Virus record (IMG/VR): IMGVR_UViG_3300020171_000006
Location: 1-63,046 of that record
Source: a virus
DNA: 63,046 nt
Strand: one strand, 5' to 3'
Part shown: one piece after another, positions 48,719 to 57,689 of the stretch
How the letters are laid out: every line of letters begins with the position of its first letter
How positions within the stretch are numbered: the first letter of the stretch is position 1
Notes under the pieces: model-generated
What the model saw: the letters and a program-made list of their open reading frames with translations, nothing else
Databases searched by the model: none
What the model was told of the DNA's origin: nothing
Position numbers and translations under genes: made by a program

Positions 48719-51138
48719 CACATCTCCTCCATCGAGAGCCAGTCAATACCACAAAGCCATTTCAATTTGAATGGGGCATTTTTAGTCCAAGACCAGTGAT
48801 TCTTGTTTATTGAGCATTCTTCAACTATTGCCATCAGTTCTTTCTGTTCCCGCTTCTTAACATCAAATGTGAGGCTATCATGAATTTGCAGTACTGGCAA
48901 TGACTCAAATCCTTTTATCAGCGGGAGGATCCGGTTTAAACTATCAAGTAAGCAATGAAATGCTGTTCCCTGTATTGGTGTATTTACAATCTGATTTCTG
49001 GATAATGGAGCATGCCGTCTAAACCCTGTTGCTAATTCTACATAACCATTTCTATCATAAAATCGTTCCTGTTCATCCTGCCAATCAGCAACTCCTCTAT
49101 AAGTATTATAAAACTCCTCCTCAATTTTCTTAACATGATTTTCCTCTACCCCTAAATTAGTTGATATTGTTTTATAGTAAGAACCATAAAGAAGTGCAAA
49201 CATAAACCCACCTTTAGCATTATTGCGCTCCTCTTTAGTAATCTTATTTTCTGGTTTTCTAAATAGTTTACTTGCCCAATATCTATGCATATCAAATCCA
49301 CTATATAACTGGTCTAATAGCACTTTGTCATGCGCTAATATCGCTTGTACCACTACTTCCATTGCTTTATAATCTGCTTCTAAGAAGAAATCATGTCGTG
49401 GTATAAATATCTTTCTAAATTCCCTCTGTTGCTCATCTCGTTTAGGAATATTCTGCAAATTAGGTGAATCACAGGAAGATCGAAATGACCGGGCAATCCA
49501 TAAATTATATGTTGGATGTAAGAATCCATCAGCATCACAGTATTTAATAATACTTTCTAAATAGGTACTTGACATCTTTTCAAGGGTTTTATAAGTAGTT
49601 ACTGCTTGGGCAAATTTACCTATTTCATCATTTTTGTTAGCAAGATATTCAAACAATTCATCATTAACCTGGGGACTGCCCTTTTCTGTTTCCGATAATG
49701 GCTCAATTCCATAATGATCGAAAAATACCCACCTCAGATGTAAGGATGAACCTGGATTGAATTTCTTACCTTTCACTCTTTCAAACTTATTCACAGCATC
49801 AGAAGATTTAATGATTTCTATTGCTGCATCCCTATCCTTATTTACTTTTGCCCGGTACTTTTCATAAGCGGGCATATCAATCTTAACACCATTATACTCT
49901 AATTCAGCAAGTGAAACATTAGATTGTATATAGAATTTTACTGGAACTATCTGTTTACGCCTTTTTAATTCTTTTGCATGATTAGAAGCTATTAAGATTG
50001 TAAATCGACTATCTAATCCTGAATACTTTACTTGATTTTCTAATGGGTTTGAAGCAAAGTTCTTTACATCCACCATATCCTTATATTCTTCACCTGTATT
50101 CTCAAATACCTGAAATGCTAAACTCTTCTTTTCTTGTCGCTCATCCAGAATGTGTTTAGAAAGCATAGTATCCCATACCCAGTTATTAACTGGATGTCTA
50201 AACAGTACTCGTGTCCATGCCTCTTCAAACTTAAAGGCTTGATTACATTTTGGAGTACTGGATTTTAAGAATTTAGAAAATGTATCCCATATTTCGGGGT
50301 CTTTTGGATGAAGAGGAATTACATAGGCTAAATCTTTAGATTGTGCTATTGAAACCATATGAATAATGGGATTTCCTGTATAAGGATTTAATTGATTAGT
50401 TTCATAATCAAAATTAGTTATTTTCTTATTATTAGTAAATAATTGGATAATTTTAATACAATCTACTTTATTTCCAAGCCAAATATTACCACCCATTCCA
50501 ATTAACTGTTCAGGTAAATCAATATCCAGATACTTTAAAGCCTTTTCCATATCTCGCATAAACACATCTTCCATATCTCGGTCACGAAGGATATAAGCAG
50601 GGTGATAATGAACGCTCACCCAACAATCATATTTAATTGAAGGATAAACATCGCCTCTAATAAGATGTAATCCTCCTTTTCCTCTTAACCCTGGAACAAT
50701 ATGATCTGGAAGCATTCTCTTTGCCGCTTGTAAACCAAAGCACATTATTAAACGCGGTTTAGCTTTCTTAATTTGTGCTTCTAATCGCTCATAACAATAT
50801 TCTACTTTACTTTCATCAAAAGTATTATCGGGTGGTCGGCATTGCAGAACATTGGAACGAGTACAATGCCTATCCATTTCAACCCCAAACTCGGAAAATG
50901 AATCATCAAGGAACTTACCGGCTTTCCCTATAAATGGGATTCCTGTTTTATCTTCCTCTTCACCTGGGGCTTCACCAATTATAAATATGTTTGATGCGCC
51001 CTCTCCAAATGGTTTTATCTTAGGATTTAAACATATTTTATAGAGTCCACACATCAGGCACGGATCAGCAACAAATCCATGATGCTTAACAATTTTCTTA
51101 CCGGCAACCTCATTTATATCAAAAAGCATATTTTTCAT
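48718..51138 (-). CDS. DNA polymerase I with N-terminal family 4-type uracil-DNA glycosylase
   Basis: 806 residues in three parts. UDG-like (1-200): C27, C30, C100 and C115 fit a Fe-S cluster, with GEAPGEEED 55-63 and HPAY 179-182. Exonuclease (about 240-400): FDYET (D244, E246) and YSGLDSRF 372-379. Polymerase (about 400-806): motif A DYKAMEV from D589, motif B R638..K642..YG with one residue more than in E. coli Pol I, motif C IHDS (D754) where E. coli has HDE. A UDG-like domain is known on the SPO1 polymerase. The fusion suggests care over uracil or modified pyrimidines. Confidence 0.85.
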   Translation of the reverse strand: MKNMLFDINEVAGKKIVKHHGFVADPCLMCGLYKICLNPKIKPFGEGASNIFIIGEAPGEEEDKTGIPFIGKAGKFLDDSFSEFGVEMDRHCTRSNVLQCRPPDNTFDESKVEYCYERLEAQIKKAKPRLIMCFGLQAAKRMLPDHIVPGLRGKGGLHLIRGDVYPSIKYDCWVSVHYHPAYILRDRDMEDVFMRDMEKALKYLDIDLPEQLIGMGGNIWLGNKVDCIKIIQLFTNNKKITNFDYETNQLNPYTGNPIIHMVSIAQSKDLAYVIPLHPKDPEIWDTFSKFLKSSTPKCNQAFKFEEAWTRVLFRHPVNNWVWDTMLSKHILDERQEKKSLAFQVFENTGEEYKDMVDVKNFASNPLENQVKYSGLDSRFTILIASNHAKELKRRKQIVPVKFYIQSNVSLAELEYNGVKIDMPAYEKYRAKVNKDRDAAIEIIKSSDAVNKFERVKGKKFNPGSSLHLRWVFFDHYGIEPLSETEKGSPQVNDELFEYLANKNDEIGKFAQAVTTYKTLEKMSSTYLESIIKYCDADGFLHPTYNLWIARSFRSSCDSPNLQNIPKRDEQQREFRKIFIPRHDFFLEADYKAMEVVVQAILAHDKVLLDQLYSGFDMHRYWASKLFRKPENKITKEERNNAKGGFMFALLYGSYYKTISTNLGVEENHVKKIEEEFYNTYRGVADWQDEQERFYDRNGYVELATGFRRHAPLSRNQIVNTPIQGTAFHCLLDSLNRILPLIKGFESLPVLQIHDSLTFDVKKREQKELMAIVEECSINKNHWSWTKNAPFKLKWLCGIDWLSMEEM

Positions 51139-52190
51139 TTCTTTTCCTTTTTCTTTACTGCAACTACTGATTTAAACCTGCCATCTTCTGACTCCCCATA
51201 GAAAACACCCATAGAATCATTGAGCAGGAACTTATCACAATTTGATAACATTACTGACAAATGATATGGATTCAGATTATATCCACCCTTTGGTAATCTC
51301 TTTCCAAAGTCCAGTATCTGCTGAATAGAAGCTGTTTCCCCCGCATAACTAATAGAAATATTCTCTCCAAAGGATAACAGGCATTCAGCATATTCAATAA
51401 CTTCACCTGTAAAATCCCCTACTGTTTTAAGTGCTTTCATCAATTCCTGTTTTGGTAATGCAATCAATTCATCCTTTTTAAACTCAGGAAAGAACTTGTC
51501 TGTAGAAGGATAACCAGTTCCATCCATTAGATTACCGAATAGAATATAATCCCCAGCATAGAAAATACATTTGGAATCCTGAATTAGAATATCTCGATCA
51601 CCGTCAAACTTATCTATTGATGCAACTACTTTAGAAAACTCAGTGGGAAAGATAACCGGGTCAGTTGATATAGTTCTTTCCAGCTTACAATTTGCTATCC
51701 TCATCCCGTCGGTAGCAGATAATGAATCATCCTTTAGATACACCCCACACAATGCTAATCTGGATGAACTTTTTGAAGCAAATGGATTAGTAAGTTTTAA
51801 CCCATTTACAAAATCATAATTAACCTGCACTGTTTCATCAGAAGAAAGGCTTTCCACTATCTCATCAAAATTGAAATAGTCCTCATCAGATTCAAATGGT
51901 AAAACTGAAGATGCCTTTCCTGCTTTTAATGTAATGTTCTTATCATCTACTAAGATTTCCACTTCATCCTTTGTTATACTGTTTACGAATACAGCAAACT
52001 TATCGAAGGGAACCATGAACCCAGCTGTTTCTAATTCCATTGGATAGATAGCCCCAATAGAACCATTGAAGGTTATAAGGGAGTCATTCCTGAAACAAAT
52101 GTTCTTTAGAATAGGAATAGCGTCATTTTTGGAGACAGCAAATCTAAGAGCATTGATAACTTTCTTAAGTTCAGCAGTTTTTAACAGCAT
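51135..52190 (-). CDS. dnaN: Sliding clamp (DnaN-like beta subunit)
   Basis: 351 residues. The N-terminal MLLKTAELKKVINALRFAV, middle LALCGVYLKDDSLSATDGMR (the Ala-Thr-Asp-Gly-x-Arg motif of bacterial clamps) and C-terminal GVFYGESEDGRFKSVVAVK fit a three-domain bacterial-type clamp. It overlaps the polymerase start (ATGA). Preceded by the conserved 53-bp element at 52229. Confidence 0.85.
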   Translation of the reverse strand: MLLKTAELKKVINALRFAVSKNDAIPILKNICFRNDSLITFNGSIGAIYPMELETAGFMVPFDKFAVFVNSITKDEVEILVDDKNITLKAGKASSVLPFESDEDYFNFDEIVESLSSDETVQVNYDFVNGLKLTNPFASKSSSRLALCGVYLKDDSLSATDGMRIANCKLERTISTDPVIFPTEFSKVVASIDKFDGDRDILIQDSKCIFYAGDYILFGNLMDGTGYPSTDKFFPEFKKDELIALPKQELMKALKTVGDFTGEVIEYAECLLSFGENISISYAGETASIQQILDFGKRLPKGGYNLNPYHLSVMLSNCDKFLLNDSMGVFYGESEDGRFKSVVAVKKKEKK

Positions 52191-52228
52191 TGTTTTGTCC
52201 TTTTTTTACGTTAAAATTTCTAACTCAT

Positions 52229-52281
52229 ATACTTATACACCCTAAGTGGAGATCATTAAAATTTGAACCATTATGACCCCT
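52229..52281 (-). promoter_or_regulatory. Conserved 53-bp leader element, copy 2
   Basis: Close copy of 39167-39219, lying about 40-90 bases upstream of the clamp gene start. The shared AAATTT, GATCATT and TATACTTATACACC blocks suggest common control of the clamp-polymerase and head gene operons. Promoter or operator function is inferred. Confidence 0.6.
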
Positions 52282-52296
52282 TTATATGCGACATTT

Positions 52297-52809
52297 TTAA
52301 AAGATAAGAGGACTATATACCCTGACTTCATGTCCTAATATCTTTCTTTTCTGTGGAAGCCAATTTCCTTGAAGTCGAGTACGTTTTTTAAAGCATCCTT
52401 TTTTCAATAATTCTGATAAATTCTCTATTACTACCTGACCTGTATAGATTGTATCCGGCGGGTCTGTTTTCCATGTATTTAATACAAACGGTTTAATCTC
52501 ATTCATAAATCCATAATTCCAGCAATAGATCCCAAGCATTGTATCTGAATACATATAGATTTCTAAATTTCGAGTAAGGATAAATACAGTTTTCAATTCA
52601 TCCTGCCATAGTATAGATTTAAGTTGCCTTAGAGAAACTGAGGTCTTTTCAGTAATCAATTTTAGAAAAGGATCAGTTGGAACTTTAGTAATAGAGGTTT
52701 TTACCCGCTTCTTACACATTTTAACATGATTTACAAATTCTATTGAAGTTCTTGATGATGTATTCTCAAAAATTTGATTACAATATTTACAGATGTGGGT
52801 GCGATTCAT
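52297..52809 (-). CDS. Hypothetical protein with N-terminal zinc finger
   Basis: 170 residues. HICKYCNQIFENTSSRTS and FVNHVKMC form a C2H2/C-type finger (CxxC then His and Cys). The rest is alpha/beta with no known motif. It overlaps the membrane protein upstream by 4 bases. Confidence 0.55.
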   Translation of the reverse strand: MNRTHICKYCNQIFENTSSRTSIEFVNHVKMCKKRVKTSITKVPTDPFLKLITEKTSVSLRQLKSILWQDELKTVFILTRNLEIYMYSDTMLGIYCWNYGFMNEIKPFVLNTWKTDPPDTIYTGQVVIENLSELLKKGCFKKRTRLQGNWLPQKRKILGHEVRVYSPLIF

Positions 52810-53033
52810 TTTCTTTTCCCTTTGTTAGTAAGTTCACCCATAACCATGATTAAAGCAAAGAGTGCAATCCAAATTCCTCCACATATCAATCGCCATGCTA
52901 TTGGTTGAATAAATAGAATTCCTGTCCAGATGATAAAGTAACCAACAAAGAAAATCATTGAGGCATTCTTAATTGACTTTACTTTCTGCCTCTGCTTCCG
53001 AATCCATTCAGTTTCAGTTTCTACTTCTTTCAT
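52806..53033 (-). CDS. Two-helix membrane protein in replication cluster
   Basis: 75 residues. A charged basic N terminus (EWIRKQRQKVKSIK) then two membrane helices (about 26-45 and 49-66), basic tail NKGKRK. Positive ends suggest both face the cytoplasm. Perhaps tethers replication to the membrane; this is only an idea. Confidence 0.55.
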   Translation of the reverse strand: MKEVETETEWIRKQRQKVKSIKNASMIFFVGYFIIWTGILFIQPIAWRLICGGIWIALFALIMVMGELTNKGKRK

Positions 53034-53036
53034 ATA

Positions 53037-54011
53037 CTACTCCGATTTTAAAAGATTTTCCTTAGTTTTCACCGTAAGCGCAGAATCACAGTAAGGGCAA
53101 TTTGTAAGTTGCCCTTGTAACTTTTTAATTTCTCCTTCTAATGTTACTAATTCATAACCCTTATTTCTAATTCCCTCTTTTAATATCTTACATTTTCTAA
53201 TTATCTGTTCAATAGTTTCTAATTCATTCCTTTTGCTTTCTACTGTTTTAATATATTTAGAAACAGCATCTAATATCTCTCCTGCTTCCTGAATCTGTTT
53301 ATCATCTACAATCTTACTCTTTACCCACTTTATCTCTGCAATTATCTTTTGTAAACTACTTATGCTGTTTACTACATTATTTCGCCTATCTATACACCTT
53401 GTAATATTCTTCTGAATAGATTCTAATTCCTGTAAAACATTCTGAATACCAGATTCTAAATATTGATTAGCATTATCAATCTGCTTATTGAGACTATCTA
53501 TTTCTGTTCCTGCCCCTACCTGTTTCCTTTTTAGAATATCGAGAGCATTGGTAAGTTTATCCAGTTTAGTAATACCATTTAGATACTTTGCCGCTTGCCC
53601 AGGAGTTTGCAAAAGTAAGAAATGAGGTTCTAATTGCATTTGAACATTAATATCAGTCAGGTTTAAAATCTCTATTACTGGTTCAGGAACATCATTTCCG
53701 AGTACTGAATAGTTCTGAATTTTACCAGCTAAATAAGTTTTGTAAGAACCTGTAGAAGTTTTACCTCTTGCTCTAATTACTGCACCAGTAGAATTTTCTA
53801 ATATTACTTTGGATTCATCTTCGCCATTCCGAAGAAAACAAGTTTTAAAAGAATCACCACCAGGGCTATTTGTTCTCAACCATTCGATAGCCCGAATAAT
53901 TGAGGTTTTACCATGATCTGATGCGCCTACAATCACGTTAAATCCAGGAGAGAATTTTAATTTAGAATTTTCGTGACTCTGAAAATTCTTTATTGTCAAA
54001 TTTTTAATCAT
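53037..54011 (-). CDS. Rad50/SbcC-like ATPase, N-terminal half ending at the zinc hook
   Basis: 324 residues. IKNLTIKNFQSHENSKL and Walker A GASDHGKTS (29-37) are the SbcC/Rad50 start. A coiled coil follows (about 160-300), and the protein ends 16 residues after CPYC (305-308), the Cys-x-x-Cys zinc hook. There is no signature or Walker B motif. The missing lobe is encoded at 10081-10692 on the plus strand. Zinc-hook dimers of this half plus two C-lobes could form a four-chain Rad50. Confidence 0.85.
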   Translation of the reverse strand: MIKNLTIKNFQSHENSKLKFSPGFNVIVGASDHGKTSIIRAIEWLRTNSPGGDSFKTCFLRNGEDESKVILENSTGAVIRARGKTSTGSYKTYLAGKIQNYSVLGNDVPEPVIEILNLTDINVQMQLEPHFLLLQTPGQAAKYLNGITKLDKLTNALDILKRKQVGAGTEIDSLNKQIDNANQYLESGIQNVLQELESIQKNITRCIDRRNNVVNSISSLQKIIAEIKWVKSKIVDDKQIQEAGEILDAVSKYIKTVESKRNELETIEQIIRKCKILKEGIRNKGYELVTLEGEIKKLQGQLTNCPYCDSALTVKTKENLLKSE

Positions 54012-54333
54012 CCTCTGCCACCTTTAAATCACCCTCTTCATAAGCTATTGCTATCACTGTGATCTCTTCCAATTTGCACGTTACCAATGAATACCTCTTG
54101 TATTTCTCAGTTGTAATCAGACAAGGAATCTTATTTTCCAGCTTTGCCAGTTCTGCGGTCTTTCTAAATAGATTATGAAATGCAAATCGTTTACTATATT
54201 TTTGCTCCATATAAATATCTTTATGTAGAGAATCAGAACGGGTATGTCTGGAATTTCCACCGGATAGAGGGGTGCGCTCAGTACCAAACTTTCTGGCTAT
54301 TCTCCTCTCTACATTTTTCCAATTCTTATTCAT
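54004..54333 (-). CDS. PD-(D/E)XK nuclease, Holliday junction resolvase-like
   Basis: 109 residues. VERRIARKFGTERTPLSGGN, HTRSDSLHKDIYMEQKYSKR with Asp then Glu-x-Lys, and a helix (LFRKTAELAKLENK), then PCLITTEKYKRYSLV. This is the fold pattern of small resolvase-like phage nucleases. It overlaps the Rad50 N-half gene by 8 bases, consistent with recombination work. Confidence 0.7.
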   Translation of the reverse strand: MNKNWKNVERRIARKFGTERTPLSGGNSRHTRSDSLHKDIYMEQKYSKRFAFHNLFRKTAELAKLENKIPCLITTEKYKRYSLVTCKLEEITVIAIAYEEGDLKVAEDD

Positions 54334-54413
54334 TTCAATCTCTGTAAAATTAAACCAACAATAATAGTTATTACAAATAATTCGCCAGCAATAATACCAA
54401 GTCCAAAGTCCAT
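54330..54413 (-). CDS. 27-residue membrane peptide
   Basis: ATG at 54413 with a strong AAGGAGAG site, coding for MDFGLGIIAGELFVITIIVG and a short basic end, stop overlapping the nuclease start (ATGA). The ribosome site and coupling argue for translation. One membrane helix. Could be a leader or a small membrane effector. Confidence 0.5.
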   Translation of the reverse strand: MDFGLGIIAGELFVITIIVGLILQRLK

Positions 54414-54478
54414 TTTACCTTTCTCTCCTTTTCCTTTCTACTGGTTTATATACTTTTCGCCATACTGTATAAACCCAT

Positions 54479-55099
54479 TCATAAAATTTCTTTCAATATT
54501 TTCTTCATGCATTTTTCTGGTGATTTGTTTATTTCATGTTCCCAAAATCTTAGAGTTTTATATCCTAAAAACTGAGAGGCAAAATCTTTATTTAAATCCC
54601 TCTTTTTCATATCTGATAAATTATGCCAGTAATCACCATCACATTCTACAATTAAATTTGCTTCTGGAATAAAAAAATCTACTATCCCAACATTCTTAAT
54701 GTGGACTTGCTTTTTATATGAAATATTATTTTTCTTCAATTCCTTTTCAATGGCAATTTCAATGGAAGTATCTTTAAATCTATCTTTATTTTTCAGCATG
54801 TAATTAATATGTGAATTACTCATTTCTCTTTTTGATTCTTCAGAATGAGGCCGTCCTTTATGTGATTCACTCATTTTTCTTTTTGTAGTTTCTAGGTGTC
54901 TATAACCTTTATGTGATTCACTCGATTTTTTACGTGTTTCTTTAGAATTTAAAAAACCCAAACGTTCTTTTCGTTTTTTTCTTGAAATACTTATTTCTAA
55001 TTTTGTTTTTTCTGTTTGTTTTTTATTTCTTCGATTATGCCCATGAATAAATCTATTTCCTTTTTTTACTTCTTTACCACAACCACATTCACATAACAT
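54479..55099 (-). CDS. Homing-type endonuclease, second copy
   Basis: 206 residues from ATG 55099 (GAGGGA upstream). Starts CECGCGKEVKKGNRFIHGHN as in the 34289 protein, then NUMOD3-like repeats, then DTSIEIAIEKEL, VECDGDYWHNLSDM and TLRFWEHEI. Paralogue of the 34289 enzyme. The frame is open upstream to 55261 and beyond, adding a hydrophobic stretch right after recA; that part may be a separate small membrane gene joined in frame. Free-standing homing gene. Confidence 0.7.
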   Translation of the reverse strand: MLCECGCGKEVKKGNRFIHGHNRRNKKQTEKTKLEISISRKKRKERLGFLNSKETRKKSSESHKGYRHLETTKRKMSESHKGRPHSEESKREMSNSHINYMLKNKDRFKDTSIEIAIEKELKKNNISYKKQVHIKNVGIVDFFIPEANLIVECDGDYWHNLSDMKKRDLNKDFASQFLGYKTLRFWEHEINKSPEKCMKKILKEIL

Positions 55100-55266
55100 T
55101 TTATTTCCCTCAAAATTATAAAAAGGGCTGATTGCTTTGTGTTCATGGTATACAGGAAACCCTATACTACCCAAAGCGCACAGCCCTATATTATTGGCAA
55201 TAAAAAATCCTGCTGCCATGAACAATATCAATATAATATATTTTAAGAAAAAGTCAAACATTATTT

Positions 55267-56265
55267 TTATCTTAATCTTTTCTTTCTTTCTGATGGTAAA
55301 TATAGTTGTTTCCATAATCCATAAACTGTAGCTTCAAGTTCATCTTCAAGCCTATTTTCTTCTATATAATTTATCATATCATTAAATCTTAATTTTTTAC
55401 CATCAAATTGATGCCAACCTTTTGTCACATCTGATCTATTTTCCTGTAAAAATTTTAGCGAACTTGAGATGTTATCAATTCCATAATCAAACAGAATATC
55501 AAATGAACCTTCTCTGTATGGTGGTGCAATCTTGTTTTTATCCACCTTAAAATTGATTGTTACACCCATTATTTTCTTATGAGCGTTCTCTATCTTACCA
55601 CCCGGAGTTAATAAAACTCTTGTAGACGCATAAAATTTAAGTGCTTCACCACCACTATAAATATATTTTTTTATAAAACTTCCGCCTATATCCTGTCTTG
55701 TCTGATCAACAAAAATGAGAGATAGGTTCTTTTGGCAGAGTTTCCAGATTGTTTTACGGAATGAAGCACTTAATGCCTTTGCCCTGGATGCCCCATAAGG
55801 ATCTTTCTCATCCATTTCATGTTCTGAGGATATAGCAGATAGACTATCAATAGAAATAACATTAAGTGTATCAGGTTTACAATCTCTTAATGTTGGTTCA
55901 ATAATATTTTTAAAAAGGGATTCAATAGTAATATTATCTGTAGTATCATCTTTTATTATACTTTCCGAACGTGGGGAAAGATATATTAGTTTAGCAATAT
56001 CTATTCCAAATAGCATTTCAGCCCGTTTAGAATCAAATGTACCTTCAGTATCGACAAGAGTAGCTATACCTCCCTGCCGCTGGGCAGAACCCAGCGGCTC
56101 AAGGGATATGATGGATTTAGATGTGGATTCAGGGCCATATACATGAGATATTCTACCAACCCCAAATCCACCTGGCAATCTATCTGCAATGGCAAGGTCA
56201 AGAATAGTACATCCTGTTGAGAAATACCCGGAAACAGGAGGTAGGGAATCTATATTATCTTTCAT
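55267..56265 (-). CDS. RecA/UvsX-like recombinase
   Basis: 332 residues. Walker A GPESTSKS (44-51; Ser replaces the usual Gly before Lys), LVDTEGTFD, VISIDSLSAI (Walker B) and IFVDQTRQDIGG (a NQ-type L2 start) match the RecA family. It should promote strand exchange and recombination-dependent replication. ATGA overlap with the coiled-coil gene upstream. Confidence 0.85.
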   Translation of the reverse strand: MKDNIDSLPPVSGYFSTGCTILDLAIADRLPGGFGVGRISHVYGPESTSKSIISLEPLGSAQRQGGIATLVDTEGTFDSKRAEMLFGIDIAKLIYLSPRSESIIKDDTTDNITIESLFKNIIEPTLRDCKPDTLNVISIDSLSAISSEHEMDEKDPYGASRAKALSASFRKTIWKLCQKNLSLIFVDQTRQDIGGSFIKKYIYSGGEALKFYASTRVLLTPGGKIENAHKKIMGVTINFKVDKNKIAPPYREGSFDILFDYGIDNISSSLKFLQENRSDVTKGWHQFDGKKLRFNDMINYIEENRLEDELEATVYGLWKQLYLPSERKKRLR

Positions 56266-56774
56266 CCTCTTCTCCTTGCCCCTGTTCTTTCCTTCAAAGT
56301 TTTTATATTACTTTCATCCACAGCTTTCCCAAATCCGGCAAGGGAAATACGGTTATTGATCATGGAGCGTCTATGCTCAAAAGCAGATATGAGCATGTAA
56401 ATTTCATAATCAAGCAGTTCACATTCTGAACGAATATCTCTTGCTTCCTGAGCGGATGGATTAAAATCAATAAGTTCCTGTAACATAACCTCTGTAGTTT
56501 TTAATCCCTGTTCATCCCGCTCCTTTCTAATCTTTAATCCTAATTCAGCTTTGAGATTCTTAACAAGCAATTCTGCTCGTTTGAGTAATCGCTTTGCCTG
56601 AACAGAATCCTCAATAACTGAAAAGTAAATACTGGAATGCTCATTACAGGTAGTTTCTAAATTTAAAGCAGAAAGACTTAATTCTGGTACTACTTTAAGT
56701 TTAGTCTCTTCAAAATCCTCTACTAAATCTTTAAAGAGTTTCAATAATTGTGATACTTCCTTTTCTACATTCAT
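56262..56774 (-). CDS. Helical protein, possible recombination mediator
   Basis: 170 residues, almost wholly helical with charged heptads (EDSVQAKRLLKRAELLVKNL, ECELLDYEIYMLISAFEHRR). It sits between the SSB and RecA genes with overlaps on both sides, where a UvsY-like loader would be expected. There is no clear sequence match, so this role is an inference from position. Confidence 0.5.
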   Translation of the reverse strand: MNVEKEVSQLLKLFKDLVEDFEETKLKVVPELSLSALNLETTCNEHSSIYFSVIEDSVQAKRLLKRAELLVKNLKAELGLKIRKERDEQGLKTTEVMLQELIDFNPSAQEARDIRSECELLDYEIYMLISAFEHRRSMINNRISLAGFGKAVDESNIKTLKERTGARRRG

Positions 56775-57688
56775 TATCTGCTCCTTCTCCTGACAATATT
56801 AGACTGTACCCTTTCCTTTTCTGGTTCTTCTTCCTTTTCATCATCAAAAGGGAGGTCATCATCCTTTTCTTCAACCGGTTCTCTACGTCTTGCCGGTACT
56901 CGTTCCCTTATTGTTTCTTCCTCTGATTCTGATTCCTCAGTTCTACCACGCCTTGAACTACCTCTTACTGGTTCAGTTTCTTCCGATGTATCTTCAACCG
57001 CGCCACCCACTGCTTTTGACATCTCATTAATATCAGGTTTAATAAGCAGTTCATCGATAGATGGTAAATCATAATAATCATCAGGGATTTTTAATTCCCT
57101 ATCCTCAGTTTTAAATCCTCCATACTTAGTATTGAATCCTTCACCAATACGCTTGAAAACAATATTAATATTATCCTCAACTACATCATACAGAATTTCC
57201 CCTGTTCTGTCATTTACCACAATACCCGCAATACCAAGAATTATACCAGTAGCGGCATCATAAAGCATTGGTCCCTCAGCCAATGTACGCTTGTCCTTCA
57301 TGTTTGTAATCCAGAAGAGGTTACGCTTTGAGGGACGGTAATCCCTGAGAACCTCATCATCCTCACCGTCTTTTTCAAGAGTTCTTCTGTAATCACAAAC
57401 AGGACATTTCTCATTATTCATCCTCTCAGGGCAAAGAAATGAATTCTTGTTTGGTCCTACTGTATAATGTACCCAAACTTCTTTGTAGAATGCTGCTTCC
57501 TCTACTCTTGGTAATATGCCAAGATAAATTGAACCTGCTTTTGGTTTGAAGTATTTAACGTCATACTGATCCTGTAAAGTTTGTTCATCAGGTAGATAAT
57601 AGAGTGAACCACCCCGCTTTGATGATTTTTCAAATGCTTCTTTTTGTGCTTTGAGTCGCTCTTCTCTTGTAAACGCTTTTCTTGTCAT
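56774..57688 (-). CDS. Single-stranded DNA-binding protein, T4 gp32-like
   Basis: 304 residues from ATG 57688, right after the helicase stop. YLPDEQTLQDQYDVKYF, GPNKNSFLCPERMNNEKCPVCDYRR (split: Cys at LCPER and CPVCDYRR), RNLFWITNMK are gp32-type; three Cys suit a Zn site. The C-terminal 80 residues are low-complexity Glu/Arg and include DDDLPFDDEKEEE, an acidic protein-binding tail, but end in basic RRRSR. Confidence 0.7.
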   Translation of the reverse strand: MTRKAFTREERLKAQKEAFEKSSKRGGSLYYLPDEQTLQDQYDVKYFKPKAGSIYLGILPRVEEAAFYKEVWVHYTVGPNKNSFLCPERMNNEKCPVCDYRRTLEKDGEDDEVLRDYRPSKRNLFWITNMKDKRTLAEGPMLYDAATGIILGIAGIVVNDRTGEILYDVVEDNINIVFKRIGEGFNTKYGGFKTEDRELKIPDDYYDLPSIDELLIKPDINEMSKAVGGAVEDTSEETEPVRGSSRRGRTEESESEEETIRERVPARRREPVEEKDDDLPFDDEKEEEPEKERVQSNIVRRRSR

Positions 57689-57689
57689 T

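Noticed and set aside
54479-55315. Endonuclease with a 70-residue membrane domain as one designed protein
   Set aside because: A good ribosome site precedes ATG 55099, and the paralogue at 34289 begins at the same homologous point.
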